Source: CAZFVY01 sp964522665 (lineage in GTDB: Bacteria > Verrucomicrobiota > Verrucomicrobiia > Limisphaerales > CAZFVY01). From it: 22,371 nt of DNA. A model generated the notes under the pieces. It was not told the DNA's origin, made no database searches, and saw only the letters and a program-made list of their open reading frames with translations. Position 1 is the stretch's first letter. Each line of letters begins with the position of its first letter. Where the stretch lies: NCBI GenBank assembly GCA_964522665.1, contig CAZFVY010000114.1, forward strand, positions 1 to 22,371. Reading direction: 5' to 3'. A program made the position numbers and the translations under genes. Below are positions 8,389 to 17,298 of this stretch, in pieces.

Positions 8389-8391
8389 CGC

Positions 8392-10074
8392 TTAATCCGT
8401 CGCGCCGACCGGCAGGCGCAGATAAACCGAAGTCCCGGCGCCGGGCCGGCTCTCGACGCGACAACTGCCGCCGAGGTCTTCCATCCGCCGCTTCACATTG
8501 GCCAGGCCGTTTCCGGTCGGTGGGGCGTCAGCGCTAAAACCGGAGCCATCGTCCTGGATGGCAACCTGGAGTTGGTCACCCTCCAGGCCGATTTTCATCG
8601 TCAATTCGGAAGCGTGGCTGTGCTTGACGACGTTGTGCACGACTTCCTTCACCGCCATCGTGACGTTGTGGCGGGTCTGACTCGACACCTGGCTCTCGCG
8701 CGGCAATTTGCCCACGTCCAAGCGGCAACGCAGCCCGGCGTGCTGGCAAAGTTCGTGCGCCTTCTGGCCAAGATAATCGCCCAACGCGTCCAGATTGTCG
8801 TTCTCCGGGTTCACGGCCCAAACCGTCTCGTAGAGGGCCGAAACCAACTCGCGGCACAACGCGGAGATGCGATCGAAATCGGCGCACGCCTGGTCGAGGG
8901 TAGTGGCGTTGCTCCGGGCCATGCCGCTGAGCAGTGAGATCTGGGTCACGCGCGCCCCCAAATCATCGTGAATGTCCTGGGCGATGCGGACCCGCTCCTG
9001 CTCGAGCGCGCGTTGGTGTTCCAGCTCGAGCAGTTCGGCCCGCATCCGGCGCCAGGCGTGATAGCGCGCGCCGACCGCGACGCCGCCGGCCGCGAGCGCC
9101 CCGAGCGCCGCCCAAAACCAGGTCAACTCCCAGAACGGCAGGGGAACCTGCACCGCCAAAGAGGTTTCGACGCCGGTCGGGCTTCCCAGCGGCTGGACTC
9201 CCATGACGCGAAAGCGGTATTTGCCGGGCGGCAGACGATCGTAGTGCGCCTCCCGGATGTCGCCCACGCCCAGGCTGAAAAACTCGTTCCATTCGAGCAG
9301 CAGCTTGTCTTCCGGCTCGATCCGCGGCGCCGCTTCCTTGACGATGTGCCACTCCGCGTGACCGACCGGGTCTTCATCGAGAATGGCGAACGCCATTTTC
9401 TTCGGTTCGCCGAGTTCCATAATCTTCGCCATGCTCGGTCGCGATCCGTCGCGCCGCCAGTCGCGCGGGTTAAGGTCGAGCGCGTTCGTTTGCTCGCCGA
9501 ACGGCGAACGCAGGAGAATCTCGGGCGAGCCGTTATGCGGCGGAATCCGGGAGATGACCAGGTCGTCCACGACGAGCAGGCCGACGGTGGCCGGTGGTCC
9601 CCCGGAGGAGATGCTTACCATGAGCCGGGCCGCGCGCGGCGGGGCGGTCAGCGTCTCGCGCCGATGCGTCAGCGTCGAATCCTTCGGCGCGCGATTCCAC
9701 CCGGGACTCTCGCCCGTGGCGCGAAACATCCGCTGGCCGACCTCCTCCCCGGCTTCGTCGTAAAACCGCAGCAACAAAAACATTTCGCCACCGCCCTCGC
9801 GCCACGCCGGATCGTAGCCTTCGAGCTTATATCGCAGCCGCAACGGGCGAAGCGTGGCGTTGGTCGCCGGTCCGAACGTGAACAGGATGTTTTCCGGGAA
9901 GGCGCCGAGTCGCAATTCACCCCCGGGACGCCAGCGCAAGGTCTTTCCTTGCGCGGCCACCGAGCGGATTTCGAGCGCGTTCTCCCGGCCGGCCCGGGGC
10001 CCGTCGGTCGTCGCGCAGGCTGGGGCCGCAAGAGCGAGGCCGAGCGCCGCCAAGAGCCGGGTCACGTGGTTCAC
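8392..10074 (-). CDS. Membrane sensor histidine kinase (HisKA_3/HATPase_c) with Y_Y_Y-type sensor
   Basis: This kinase autophosphorylates and passes phosphate to the adjacent regulator. Positions here count from a TTG at 10110. The H-box RIAQDIHDDLGARV places the phospho-histidine at 381; the N-box lies around 489-497 (EVVHNVVKH), the G1 box DDGSGF at 520-525 and the G2 box GNGLANV at 533-539. One membrane helix spans about 327-347. Before it is a Y_Y_Y-like module (LPPGKYRFRVMG), and further upstream lies a jelly-roll-like region with another Y_Y_Y-like segment (YKLEGYDPAW). The long propeller array that usually precedes Y_Y_Y in such kinases is absent. I prefer the GTG at 10074, which puts a signal-like stretch (RLLAALGLALAAPACA) at the N-terminus. 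The catalytic assignment is firm; the ligand is unknown. Confidence 0.88.
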   Translation of the reverse strand: MNHVTRLLAALGLALAAPACATTDGPRAGRENALEIRSVAAQGKTLRWRPGGELRLGAFPENILFTFGPATNATLRPLRLRYKLEGYDPAWREGGGEMFLLLRFYDEAGEEVGQRMFRATGESPGWNRAPKDSTLTHRRETLTAPPRAARLMVSISSGGPPATVGLLVVDDLVISRIPPHNGSPEILLRSPFGEQTNALDLNPRDWRRDGSRPSMAKIMELGEPKKMAFAILDEDPVGHAEWHIVKEAAPRIEPEDKLLLEWNEFFSLGVGDIREAHYDRLPPGKYRFRVMGVQPLGSPTGVETSLAVQVPLPFWELTWFWAALGALAAGGVAVGARYHAWRRMRAELLELEHQRALEQERVRIAQDIHDDLGARVTQISLLSGMARSNATTLDQACADFDRISALCRELVSALYETVWAVNPENDNLDALGDYLGQKAHELCQHAGLRCRLDVGKLPRESQVSSQTRHNVTMAVKEVVHNVVKHSHASELTMKIGLEGDQLQVAIQDDGSGFSADAPPTGNGLANVKRRMEDLGGSCRVESRPGAGTSVYLRLPVGATD

Positions 10075-10108
10075 CGGAGGGTCATTAGCAAGCCGCCGGG
10101 CGAACTGC

Positions 10109-10136
10109 AACCCCGCGTCATGCCGACACCGGGGTT
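10109..10136. repeat. Short inverted repeat between the kinase gene and glnD
   Basis: The arms AACCCCG (10109-10115) and CGGGGTT (10130-10136) are perfect inverted repeats around a 14-base loop. The element sits in the divergent intergenic region upstream of the kinase start. It could be an operator or simply a chance hairpin in GC-rich DNA. Confidence 0.3.
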
Positions 10137-10282
10137 CGGGCGTGTCTCCGCGCGAGGCGAAGCCGCGCGCGATCGATCAGGCGACGGCATCCGGGCCGCG
10201 CCGGCGCCGTAAGCGCCCCGAGACCGGCGCCCGGCGTACCGCGGCCTTGCGTTGGCATCTCATTCTCCCCTAACTTTGCCGC

Positions 10283-13063
10283 ATGGCGACTTTACTACAG
10301 CGCATCGAGGCCAACGCGGCGGAGCGTCTCCGCTTGCCGCCCGGCGGTGTGCCGTCCCAGGAACTGGACCGCTACCGGCGGTTCCTCAAGGTCGAGTACC
10401 ATCGGTTGAGAATTCAGCACCGCGCGGGCGGTCACGGCCTGGAGATTTGCCGGGCGCGATCCGCCGTCTTCGATCTGCTGCTGCGCCACCTGTTCGAAAC
10501 CGCCGCGCAGAACGCTCCGCCGCCCACGGGCGCGCCGCGGCTTTCCCTGGTGGCCATCGGCGGCTATGGCCGCAGCGAACTTTGCCCGCACAGCGACATC
10601 GACATCATGTTCCTTCATGATGGCGGCCCCGCCGCGCCGGGCCGGGCGCATCCGCACCTCTCGAGCGTCATCGACGGCGTGCTCTACCCGCTGTGGGACT
10701 TGAAGCTGAAGGTCGGCCACGCGGTCCGGAGCATCGCGGATTGCGTCACGGTGTTAAACCAGGACATGAAGTCCAAAACCTCGTTGATCGAAGCCCGATT
10801 CATCGCGGGGGACGCCGCGCTTTGCCAGCGGATGCAGCAAGTCGTGCTGGCCAAATGCGTGCGCGGCTACGAGGCGGAATACATCGCGGCGCGGATCGCC
10901 GATCAGGCGGAGCGGCGGGCCAAGTTCGGCAACTCCGCCACCATGCAGGAGCCGAACCTGAAGAACGGCTGCGGCGGCTTGCGCGATTACCAGAATCTGC
11001 TTTGGATGACGTTTTTCAAATACCGCGCTGGCTCGTTGAACGCCTTGCTGGAACACGATTTGATCAACGAAGCGGAGAGCAAGCAATTGCTGGCCGCCTA
11101 CGATTTTCTTTTGCGCGCCCGGAACGAGCTGCACTACGAAACCAACCAGAGCGCGGACGTGCTCACCAAGTCGCTCCAGGCGAGCGTGGCGTTCAACCTC
11201 GGCTACACCGAGCGCCCGATCGTCAAGCGGTTGGAGGATTTCATGCGCGTGGTTTACACGCACATGCGCAACATCTATCTCATCACGCGCACTTTGGAAC
11301 AGCGGCTGGCGCTGCTGCCCCAGCCGGAACGCCGCCTCCCGTCGTTGCGCGCGATCTTCCGCCGCGGCCGCCAGCGCGTGCGGCAGGAATTGGTGGATGG
11401 GTTCAAATTCCTGGACGGCGAGATTCACCCGCTGACCAACCGCGTCTTCCGCGATCAACCGCGCCGCCTGATGCGGGTCTTTTTCTATTCCCAACAGCGC
11501 GGCCTGCGCCTGCACCCGGATTTAGTCCAACTGATCCGGCAGCAGCTCCGCCTGGTCGATCGGACCTTTCTGCAAGACGAGCATGTCCGCGAAACGTTTC
11601 TGGAAATCATCAGCCACCGCGGCGCCGTGGCGCCGACGCTGCGGGCGATGCACGAGGCGGGATTCCTCGGCAAGTATCTGCCCGAGTTCGGCAAACTCAC
11701 CTGCCTTGTCCAGCACGAGTTTTACCACCGTTACACCACGGATGAGCACACGCTGGTCTGCCTCGAGAAACTCGACCAGATTTGGGGCACGACGGAGCCG
11801 CACCTGAAATATTACGCGGAGATCCTTCAGGGCGTGGAACACCCTTCGACGCTCTACCTCGCGTTGCTACTGCACGACGCCGGCAAGGCCGCCAACTCGG
11901 GTGATCACTCGAAGGTAGGAGCCCAAATCGCGGCCAGCGTCGGCAAGCGGATTGGTTTGGACCAGGCCACCACCGCCACCTTCGGCTGGTTGATCGAGAA
12001 CCACCTGACCATGTCCAAGCTCTCGCAGCAACGCGACCTCGAGGACCCGGGGATCATCCGCAATTTCGCCGCGTCGGTCCGGACCCCGGAGAATCTGGCG
12101 ATGCTCACGCTCCACACGCTGGCGGACTCGCTGGGCACGAGCGATCAGTTGTGGAACGACTTCCGCGATTCACTGCTGCGCACGCTCTACCAAAAGACCC
12201 GGCAACTGCTGACCGGCGGCGCGGAGTTCATCCAGGCCGAGGCGCAGCAGCACGAGGCGCTGGCGCGGGACGTCCGGAAGATCGCCCCGCCAACCTTCAC
12301 GGACGAAGAGGTCGAGGCGCATTGGACCAACCTCCCGCGGCGTTACTTCCAAATTCACTCGGCGCGCGCGATCGCCAACGACCTGGCGATGGTGCACCGT
12401 TTCATGCATTGGCAGATCACCGACGAGGACCGCGCGCTCGAACCGGTCATCACCTGGCACAACGAACGGGACCGCGCGTACACCGTGCTCGGCATCTGCA
12501 CCTGGGACCGCAGCGGTCTGTTCAGCAAGATCGCCGGCTCGCTGACCGCGGCGGGCTTGAACATTCTCAGCGCGCAGATTTTCACGCGCGAGGATGGGAT
12601 CATCATTGACAGCTTTTACGTCACCGACGCCCATACCGGCCTCCAGGCGACGCGCGAGGAGCGCGAGCGCTTCGAATCGCTGCTGCATTCCGTCCTCACC
12701 GGCCACCTTGACCTGGCCGAGCTTGTTTCGCGCCGCAAGGCCAGTCCCTCGCTCTATCAGCCGGTTTCGGACGAACGCCTGCCCACGACCATCCACTTCG
12801 ACAATTCCACGCCGGACTCGATGACCGTGATCGACGTCGAGGCCGAGGATCGGCTGGGGTTGCTCTACGCCATCTCCCGGGCGCTGAATGAACTGCACCT
12901 CGACATCTACCTGGCCAAAATCTCCACGGAAAAGGGCGGCGCCCGCGACAGCTTCTACGTGGCCGAACGCGGCGCCCGCGAGGGAAAAAAGATCGAACGC
13001 CCGCAACGCCAGAAGGAAATCGAGGCGCGCCTGCGCAAGGCGATTGAGTCCCTGGCGCCGTAG
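10283..13063 (+). CDS. glnD: Bifunctional PII uridylyltransferase/uridylyl-removing enzyme
   Basis: GlnD adds UMP to PII proteins when glutamine is low and removes it when glutamine is high, setting glutamine synthetase activity and nitrogen gene expression. The 926 residues match the family (about 850-950). The nucleotidyltransferase signature is complete: GGYGRSELCPHSDID with S104, D105 and D107. A linker with the GCGGLRDYQ segment typical of GlnD follows. The HD hydrolase domain carries QHEFYHRYTTDEHTL (H478) and LLLHDAGKA (H531-D532). Two C-terminal ACT domains that sense glutamine start near residues 733 (GICTWDRSGLFSKIAG) and 847 (DVEAEDRLGLLYAISRAL). All active-site motifs are intact, so both activities are expected. 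No PII gene (glnB/glnK) is nearby. It is divergent from the kinase gene. The start is an ATG without a clear ribosome binding site. Confidence 0.96.
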   Translation: MATLLQRIEANAAERLRLPPGGVPSQELDRYRRFLKVEYHRLRIQHRAGGHGLEICRARSAVFDLLLRHLFETAAQNAPPPTGAPRLSLVAIGGYGRSELCPHSDIDIMFLHDGGPAAPGRAHPHLSSVIDGVLYPLWDLKLKVGHAVRSIADCVTVLNQDMKSKTSLIEARFIAGDAALCQRMQQVVLAKCVRGYEAEYIAARIADQAERRAKFGNSATMQEPNLKNGCGGLRDYQNLLWMTFFKYRAGSLNALLEHDLINEAESKQLLAAYDFLLRARNELHYETNQSADVLTKSLQASVAFNLGYTERPIVKRLEDFMRVVYTHMRNIYLITRTLEQRLALLPQPERRLPSLRAIFRRGRQRVRQELVDGFKFLDGEIHPLTNRVFRDQPRRLMRVFFYSQQRGLRLHPDLVQLIRQQLRLVDRTFLQDEHVRETFLEIISHRGAVAPTLRAMHEAGFLGKYLPEFGKLTCLVQHEFYHRYTTDEHTLVCLEKLDQIWGTTEPHLKYYAEILQGVEHPSTLYLALLLHDAGKAANSGDHSKVGAQIAASVGKRIGLDQATTATFGWLIENHLTMSKLSQQRDLEDPGIIRNFAASVRTPENLAMLTLHTLADSLGTSDQLWNDFRDSLLRTLYQKTRQLLTGGAEFIQAEAQQHEALARDVRKIAPPTFTDEEVEAHWTNLPRRYFQIHSARAIANDLAMVHRFMHWQITDEDRALEPVITWHNERDRAYTVLGICTWDRSGLFSKIAGSLTAAGLNILSAQIFTREDGIIIDSFYVTDAHTGLQATREERERFESLLHSVLTGHLDLAELVSRRKASPSLYQPVSDERLPTTIHFDNSTPDSMTVIDVEAEDRLGLLYAISRALNELHLDIYLAKISTEKGGARDSFYVAERGAREGKKIERPQRQKEIEARLRKAIESLAP

Positions 13064-13268
13064 GTAATCCAGCCGCGGACGACTCGGCGCGCCAAGCAGG
13101 TCGTCGAGCGCCCGGTCAGCGGCAGGCTCATGACGACGAGCGAGAGGAGTCGCCATCCGCGAATGGCCTGAACCGTTGAATTCACCAGTCGATTTTCGCG
13201 CGAAAGCGCCCCGGCGGGCAAAGAAATCTTGTCGCCGTCCAGCGTCCGTGTTTCCCTCAGCGACCTTG

Positions 13269-14894
13269 ATGATCACGCGATTCCTGGAACGGTGGCGGCG
13301 CCTGGCGCGCGGATGGCTGGCGAACAGTGGGCTTCGTCGCGGGCCGGTCGCGCCGCTGCTGTGGGGCGGTCTCTTCGCCATGACGTGCCAACTCGGCTGG
13401 GCGGCCGATCAGCCGCAATGGGGACAAGCCTGGACCCGCAATATGATTTCCGCGGAGCAGGGTTTGCCCGATTCATTCGATCCCAAGTCCGGCCAGAATA
13501 TCAAGTGGACGGTGAAAGTTGGAACCCAGACGCACGGGACGCCCATCGTGGCGGGCGGGCGCGTGTACATCGGGACGAACAACGGCGAGCCGCGTGATCC
13601 CAAGCACGCGGGTGATCGCGGCGTGCTCATGTGCTTTGACGAAGCCACCGGCCAATTTCTCTGGCAATTGGTGGTCCCGAAACGCGAGGACGATCCGTTC
13701 TACGATTGGCCCGATACCGGCATGTCGTCGCCCGTCACGGTCGAGGGTGACCGCGTTTATATGGTGGACAGCCGCGGCGAAGTGGTGTGCCTGGACGCGC
13801 GGGGAATGGCCAACGGCAATGACGGCCCGTTCCGCGACGAAGGCGCGCACATGGCGCTCCGCGGCCAGCCGCCGCTCGCGCCGGGACCGACCGACGCCGA
13901 CATCATTTGGGTCTTCGATCTCGTCAACGGCGCGGGCATCTGGTCCCACGACGGCGCCCATAGTTCGATCCTCATCGACGGCCCGTATCTCTACTTGAAC
14001 AGCGGCACAGGCGTGGACAACACCCACGCCGTCATTCGCACGCCCGACGCGCCGAGCCTCGTCGTGATCGACAAGCGGACCGGACGCCTGGTCGCGCGCG
14101 ACCGGGAACGAATCGCGCCCGACATCTTTCATTGCACGTGGTCGTCGCCGTCGCTCGCGGTAGTTCAGGGGCGGCGAATGATCTTTTTCGCGGGCGGCAA
14201 CGGCGTGATCTACGCGTTCGAGGCGTTGCCCATTTCACCGCTCGCCGCGGGCAAGCCGCCCGTGGCGCCCGAGTCCGGCGAGGCCCTCGGAACGCCGCAA
14301 ACCTTGAAGAAAATCTGGCAATTCAACTTCGATCCGACCGGCCCGAAGGGCGACATTCACAAATATCTGCACAACCACGTCGAAAGCCCCAGCAACGTTT
14401 ATGGGATGCCGGTCTTTTACAAAAACCGCCTCTACGTGGCCGGCGGGGGCGACCTCTTCTGGGGCAAGAACGAAGCGTGGCTCAAGTGCATCGACGTCAC
14501 CGGCTCCGGCGATATTTCGACGAACGGCCTCATCTGGTCGTATCCCCTCCATAAGCACGTGATGTCCACGCCGGCGATCGCCGACGGGTTAGTCTTCATC
14601 GCCGATTGCGGCCGCGGCTTCCACTGCGTGGACGCGGAAACGGGCCAGCCGTATTGGACCGACGAGATCAAAGGCGAGGCCTGGGCTTCGCCGCTCGTCG
14701 CGGATGGCAAGGTGTACCTCGGGACACGCTCGGGCGCGTATTACGTCTATGCGGCGAGCAAGGAGAAGAAGCTTCTGAGCGCCGCCGAGCTGGTTTCCCC
14801 GATCAGCGGCACCACGACCGCGGCCAACGGAACGCTTTATGTCGCCACGATGAATCACCTCTTCGCCATCGCGAAGGGTCACCCGAAGCCATAG
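13269..14894 (+). CDS. Exported PQQ-like beta-propeller protein
   Basis: This protein of about 541 residues has an N-terminal export signal (basic region, then APLLWGGLFAMTCQLGW, cleaved near WAA). The mature part opens with a W-rich stretch (PQWGQAWTRNMISAEQGLP) followed by repeated PQQ_2-type blades: IKWTVKVGTQTHGTPIVAGG, GVLMCFDEATGQFLWQL, MSSPVTVEGDRVYMVDSRGE, SVVHIDKRTGR-like repeats and KVYLGTRSGAYYVYAASKEK. Such blades occur both in quinoprotein dehydrogenases and in non-enzymatic propellers such as BamB. I see no dehydrogenase PQQ-binding Cys-Cys pair, and the PQQ_2-type 'outer membrane protein assembly' group is a better fit. The ATG at 13269 is preferred over an upstream TTG (13176), which would put about 30 residues before the signal. 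It is convergent with the RHH gene. Function is unknown. Confidence 0.8.
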   Translation: MITRFLERWRRLARGWLANSGLRRGPVAPLLWGGLFAMTCQLGWAADQPQWGQAWTRNMISAEQGLPDSFDPKSGQNIKWTVKVGTQTHGTPIVAGGRVYIGTNNGEPRDPKHAGDRGVLMCFDEATGQFLWQLVVPKREDDPFYDWPDTGMSSPVTVEGDRVYMVDSRGEVVCLDARGMANGNDGPFRDEGAHMALRGQPPLAPGPTDADIIWVFDLVNGAGIWSHDGAHSSILIDGPYLYLNSGTGVDNTHAVIRTPDAPSLVVIDKRTGRLVARDRERIAPDIFHCTWSSPSLAVVQGRRMIFFAGGNGVIYAFEALPISPLAAGKPPVAPESGEALGTPQTLKKIWQFNFDPTGPKGDIHKYLHNHVESPSNVYGMPVFYKNRLYVAGGGDLFWGKNEAWLKCIDVTGSGDISTNGLIWSYPLHKHVMSTPAIADGLVFIADCGRGFHCVDAETGQPYWTDEIKGEAWASPLVADGKVYLGTRSGAYYVYAASKEKKLLSAAELVSPISGTTTAANGTLYVATMNHLFAIAKGHPKP

Positions 14895-14914
14895 GCGCGG
14901 GAGCTGCTGGCGAG

Positions 14915-15214
14915 TCAAGGAATCAACTTGTCGATCTTGTCCCGGAAATAATCGGCGAAACTTTCCTCGAGGATTTGGGCGGTCGATTTGCCGGTGGCGC
15001 GCGCGGCGACCGCGAGCAATTCGCACATTTCCGGCGGGAAATCGAACGTGAGACGAACCTTGCCGTTGGCTTGCGGCGTCGTCGCTTGCGCCGTCCGCGC
15101 ACCGGTCGGTTCGGACTGCTGCCAGAGCGTAGCGAGGTAACGCCGCAAGGCCTGGTCCGTGGCGATCCGGCGTTCCAGGCTCAAATGGGCGTTTAAGAGG
15201 CTATCGAGGTCCAT
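14915..15214 (-). CDS. Small protein with a ribbon-helix-helix-like C-terminus
   Basis: This is a 99-residue cytoplasmic protein. Residues 1-35 form a likely helix (MDLDSLLNAHLSLERRIATD). After a short Ala/Thr/Gln linker, residues 52-95 fit a ribbon-helix-helix fold: a strand (KVRLTFDF), helix A (PEMCELLAVAARATG), a turn with KST, and helix B (AQILEESFADYFRDKI). RHH proteins bind DNA as dimers through the strand and often act as repressors or antitoxins. No toxin gene lies next to it. The frame is open further upstream, but the ATG at 15214 avoids a long overlap with the propeller gene. It follows that gene after 79 bases on the same strand, and its end faces the exported propeller gene 20 bases away. 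The fold call is by eye. Confidence 0.65.
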   Translation of the reverse strand: MDLDSLLNAHLSLERRIATDQALRRYLATLWQQSEPTGARTAQATTPQANGKVRLTFDFPPEMCELLAVAARATGKSTAQILEESFADYFRDKIDKLIP

Positions 15215-15293
15215 CGATCGGCGACAAGGTGTAGGCGGGTTTCGCGGGGCGGTCAACGGGGAAACGGGCGAAATCGCGGGCCAGCCAACCGGC

Positions 15294-16808
15294 TCACCGC
15301 GCCGCGGCGAGCGGCGGAATAGAGAGATCGAAACAAGCCATTTCGGCGGCATTGCGAACCAGGAGCCGGCCGCCGGCGAGCGCGGGATTGTTCCACGTTT
15401 TCCCTTTGATGGCCGAGCAGCGGGCGAGTTCGTCGGGGTGATCTGGATTCGCGCGCGCCAAGGCCAGGTCACCGTCGCCGCAAAGGATTACCAGATGGCC
15501 GCTCGCCAGGAGTAGTTGGCCGTAGCCGTAGCGCCCGCCTTTCCATTTTCGCTGTCCGGTTTCGGCGTCGAGGCAGGTGAGAATGTCCTCGTCCAGGCCG
15601 TAAATACAGCCGTCCAAATAGACCGAACTCGTGAATTTGTTCTTCAGGAATTTGTTACGCCAAACCGTTCGCGCGGAAAACCCGGTCGCTTCCTTGACGA
15701 TTTCGACCGCCTCGCAGCCAGTGCCGTAGCCGGCGGAAAGCAGAAAACGATTGGCGCCGAGCGGCAGGGGTTGCGCGATATTGCGGTTCTTCATTTGCAC
15801 GACCCACGGAGTTTCCCAGAGGAGTTTGCCGTCCTCGACGCCGAGGCCGACGGCCCGCTGCTCGCTCACGATCAGCGCCTGGCGCTGGCCGGCGAGCGTG
15901 ACCAGCATCGGCGAGGAGTAGGCTTGCGAGTCATCGAGCGCGCCCCAGAGCGGTTCGCCCGAAAGTCGCTGATACGCGCAGACGGAGCGGCCGGCCGGAC
16001 CGCCGGGCGTGACAATGACCTTGTCTTCGACGATCAGCGGAGAGGCGGCGAGTCCATAATAAAGATCGTCGGCATGGTTTTCCCGCAGGATGTTGCGCCG
16101 CCAAAACGGCTTGCCGGTGGCGGCGTCGAGGCAGACCAGCTCGCCCACGGCGCCCAGCGAATAGACGCGGCCGTCGCGATAGGTCGGCGTCGCGCGCGGG
16201 CCGTCACCGCCCATTTCCTCCTGGAATTCGGCTTCGTAACCGTAGGCCCATAGTTCGTGTCCCGTGGCCACGTCGTAGGCGGTCACCACTTCCTGACTGC
16301 GACGTTGTTCGATCGTGAAGGCGCGCCCCTCGGCCACCACGAACGACGCATAGCCGCCGCCGATCGGCTGGCGCCAGAGCAGGCGCGGTCCGCCCGCGGG
16401 CCAGTTGGTGAGAATCGGTTGTTCGTCGTAACGACCATCGCGATTTGGCCCGCGAAAATCGGTCCAATAAGCGGCGCGGGCGACGGCGGCGACATTTTTG
16501 GGAGCGGCCTTTGCCTTGCTCTGGCGATCGGCTTCGAGAGCGTCGAAATCGGGCAGCGTTTTCGCTCGCGTGAGGCTCGGGATGTAACCGCCGCGCATCT
16601 CCACTTTCAGGACGCCCGATTTCACCACCGGCCAGAGGATGAGCACGGTGTAGGGCAGGCAATAGAGCAGGATGCCGAGCGTGCCGAAGATTTTCCGGAA
16701 GAGGCCAAAGCCGCGAAAGCGCCAAAGGAGAATCAATCCCAGCGGCGGCAGCAGCCAAATCGCCAGCCGCAACTTGAGCTTGCTTTGGGTCGGCGCCGGG
16801 CTGGTCAT
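15294..16808 (-). CDS. Membrane-anchored PQQ-like beta-propeller protein
   Basis: This protein of about 504 residues has two hydrophobic segments near the N-terminus (LAIWLLPPLGLILLW and FGTLGILLYCLPYTVLILW) separated by a basic loop, so it is probably an inner-membrane protein with its propeller outside the cytoplasm. After the segment WTDFRGPNRDGRYDEQPI, typical of PQQ_2-type verrucomicrobial and planctomycetal proteins, the blades follow: VVTAYDVATGHELWAYGYEA, YSLGAVGELVCLDAATGKPF, ASPLIVEDKVIVTPGGPAG and ILTCLDAETGQRKWKGGRYG. No catalytic residues are evident. The ATG at 16808 was chosen; a GTG ten codons upstream (16838) is an alternative. It lies 36 bases after the small acidic-tailed gene, suggesting one operon. 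Roles such as BamB-like assembly or redox sensing are speculative. Confidence 0.8.
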   Translation of the reverse strand: MTSPAPTQSKLKLRLAIWLLPPLGLILLWRFRGFGLFRKIFGTLGILLYCLPYTVLILWPVVKSGVLKVEMRGGYIPSLTRAKTLPDFDALEADRQSKAKAAPKNVAAVARAAYWTDFRGPNRDGRYDEQPILTNWPAGGPRLLWRQPIGGGYASFVVAEGRAFTIEQRRSQEVVTAYDVATGHELWAYGYEAEFQEEMGGDGPRATPTYRDGRVYSLGAVGELVCLDAATGKPFWRRNILRENHADDLYYGLAASPLIVEDKVIVTPGGPAGRSVCAYQRLSGEPLWGALDDSQAYSSPMLVTLAGQRQALIVSEQRAVGLGVEDGKLLWETPWVVQMKNRNIAQPLPLGANRFLLSAGYGTGCEAVEIVKEATGFSARTVWRNKFLKNKFTSSVYLDGCIYGLDEDILTCLDAETGQRKWKGGRYGYGQLLLASGHLVILCGDGDLALARANPDHPDELARCSAIKGKTWNNPALAGGRLLVRNAAEMACFDLSIPPLAAAR

Positions 16809-16844
16809 GGGAGAACGAGGCGGCCCACGGGTGGCCACGCCCGG

Positions 16845-17240
16845 CTAGGGTTCGGATTCTCCGCCACCCATCTCTCCGAGCGGCGGCATCGCCATTGGCT
16901 CGAGTTGGGCGTCCTCCGACATGACACCCTCGGCGTCAGCGGGCGGTTCGTCGGGTTCGAGCATCGGATCGGCCTCGGCGGCGCTCTCCGCTTCGGGCTT
17001 GGACTCGGCTGGTTCCGCCGGCGGGGCGGCAGGCTTGGGCGCCGACGCGTTCGCTTTGGGCGCGCTCGGGTCAAGGCGGGAGACCAACGCGGCGAACGCG
17101 TTTTGGACTTCCCCCGGGGTTTCGTAATCCAACACGACTTGGCGGTCGCCGAGGAGATGAACCACCAAAGTGTCCGCCACGACCTCGAGGTATTCGATGC
17201 AGTCCACCTTGATCAGCGTATCCTTCAGGGTGATGAACAT
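16845..17240 (-). CDS. Small protein with a compact N-terminal domain and acidic Pro/Ala-rich tail
   Basis: I do not recognise a named family. The 131-residue product starts MFITLKDTLIKVDCIEYLEV and runs to about residue 55 as alternating strands and a helix (GDRQVVLDYETPGEVQNAF). It then becomes low-complexity: Ala-Pro-Lys repeats, then Glu-rich segments, ending in a Gly/Glu-rich end. There is no signal peptide or membrane helix. The N-terminal part looks like a folded domain and the tail like a disordered acidic extension. Upstream codons are open to 17351, but the ATG at 17240 fits a natural start and the divergent sigma-factor promoter region. It heads the minus-strand group with the anchored propeller and the RHH gene, so a role linked to them is possible. 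Confidence 0.6.
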   Translation of the reverse strand: MFITLKDTLIKVDCIEYLEVVADTLVVHLLGDRQVVLDYETPGEVQNAFAALVSRLDPSAPKANASAPKPAAPPAEPAESKPEAESAAEADPMLEPDEPPADAEGVMSEDAQLEPMAMPPLGEMGGGESEP

Positions 17241-17298
17241 GGTCGCAGTGTAACCCACGCGGAAAAAAAGCCAAGCGGTAGTGCGGGGCTTGGTCTCG

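Noticed and set aside
12170..13381. A long minus-strand open frame opposite glnD
   Set aside because: It is antisense to the intact, well-conserved 3' half of glnD and its translation is Arg/Ala/Gly-rich with no domain; GC-rich codon structure explains the open frame.
13269..14894. A classical quinoprotein alcohol dehydrogenase for the exported propeller
   Set aside because: The adjacent Cys pair and the other PQQ/calcium-binding residues of those enzymes were not seen; only generic PQQ-like blades are present.
15215..15472. A longer upstream start for the RHH protein
   Set aside because: It would overlap the 3' end of the propeller gene by about 180 bases, and the ATG at 15214 starts a well-formed helical protein.
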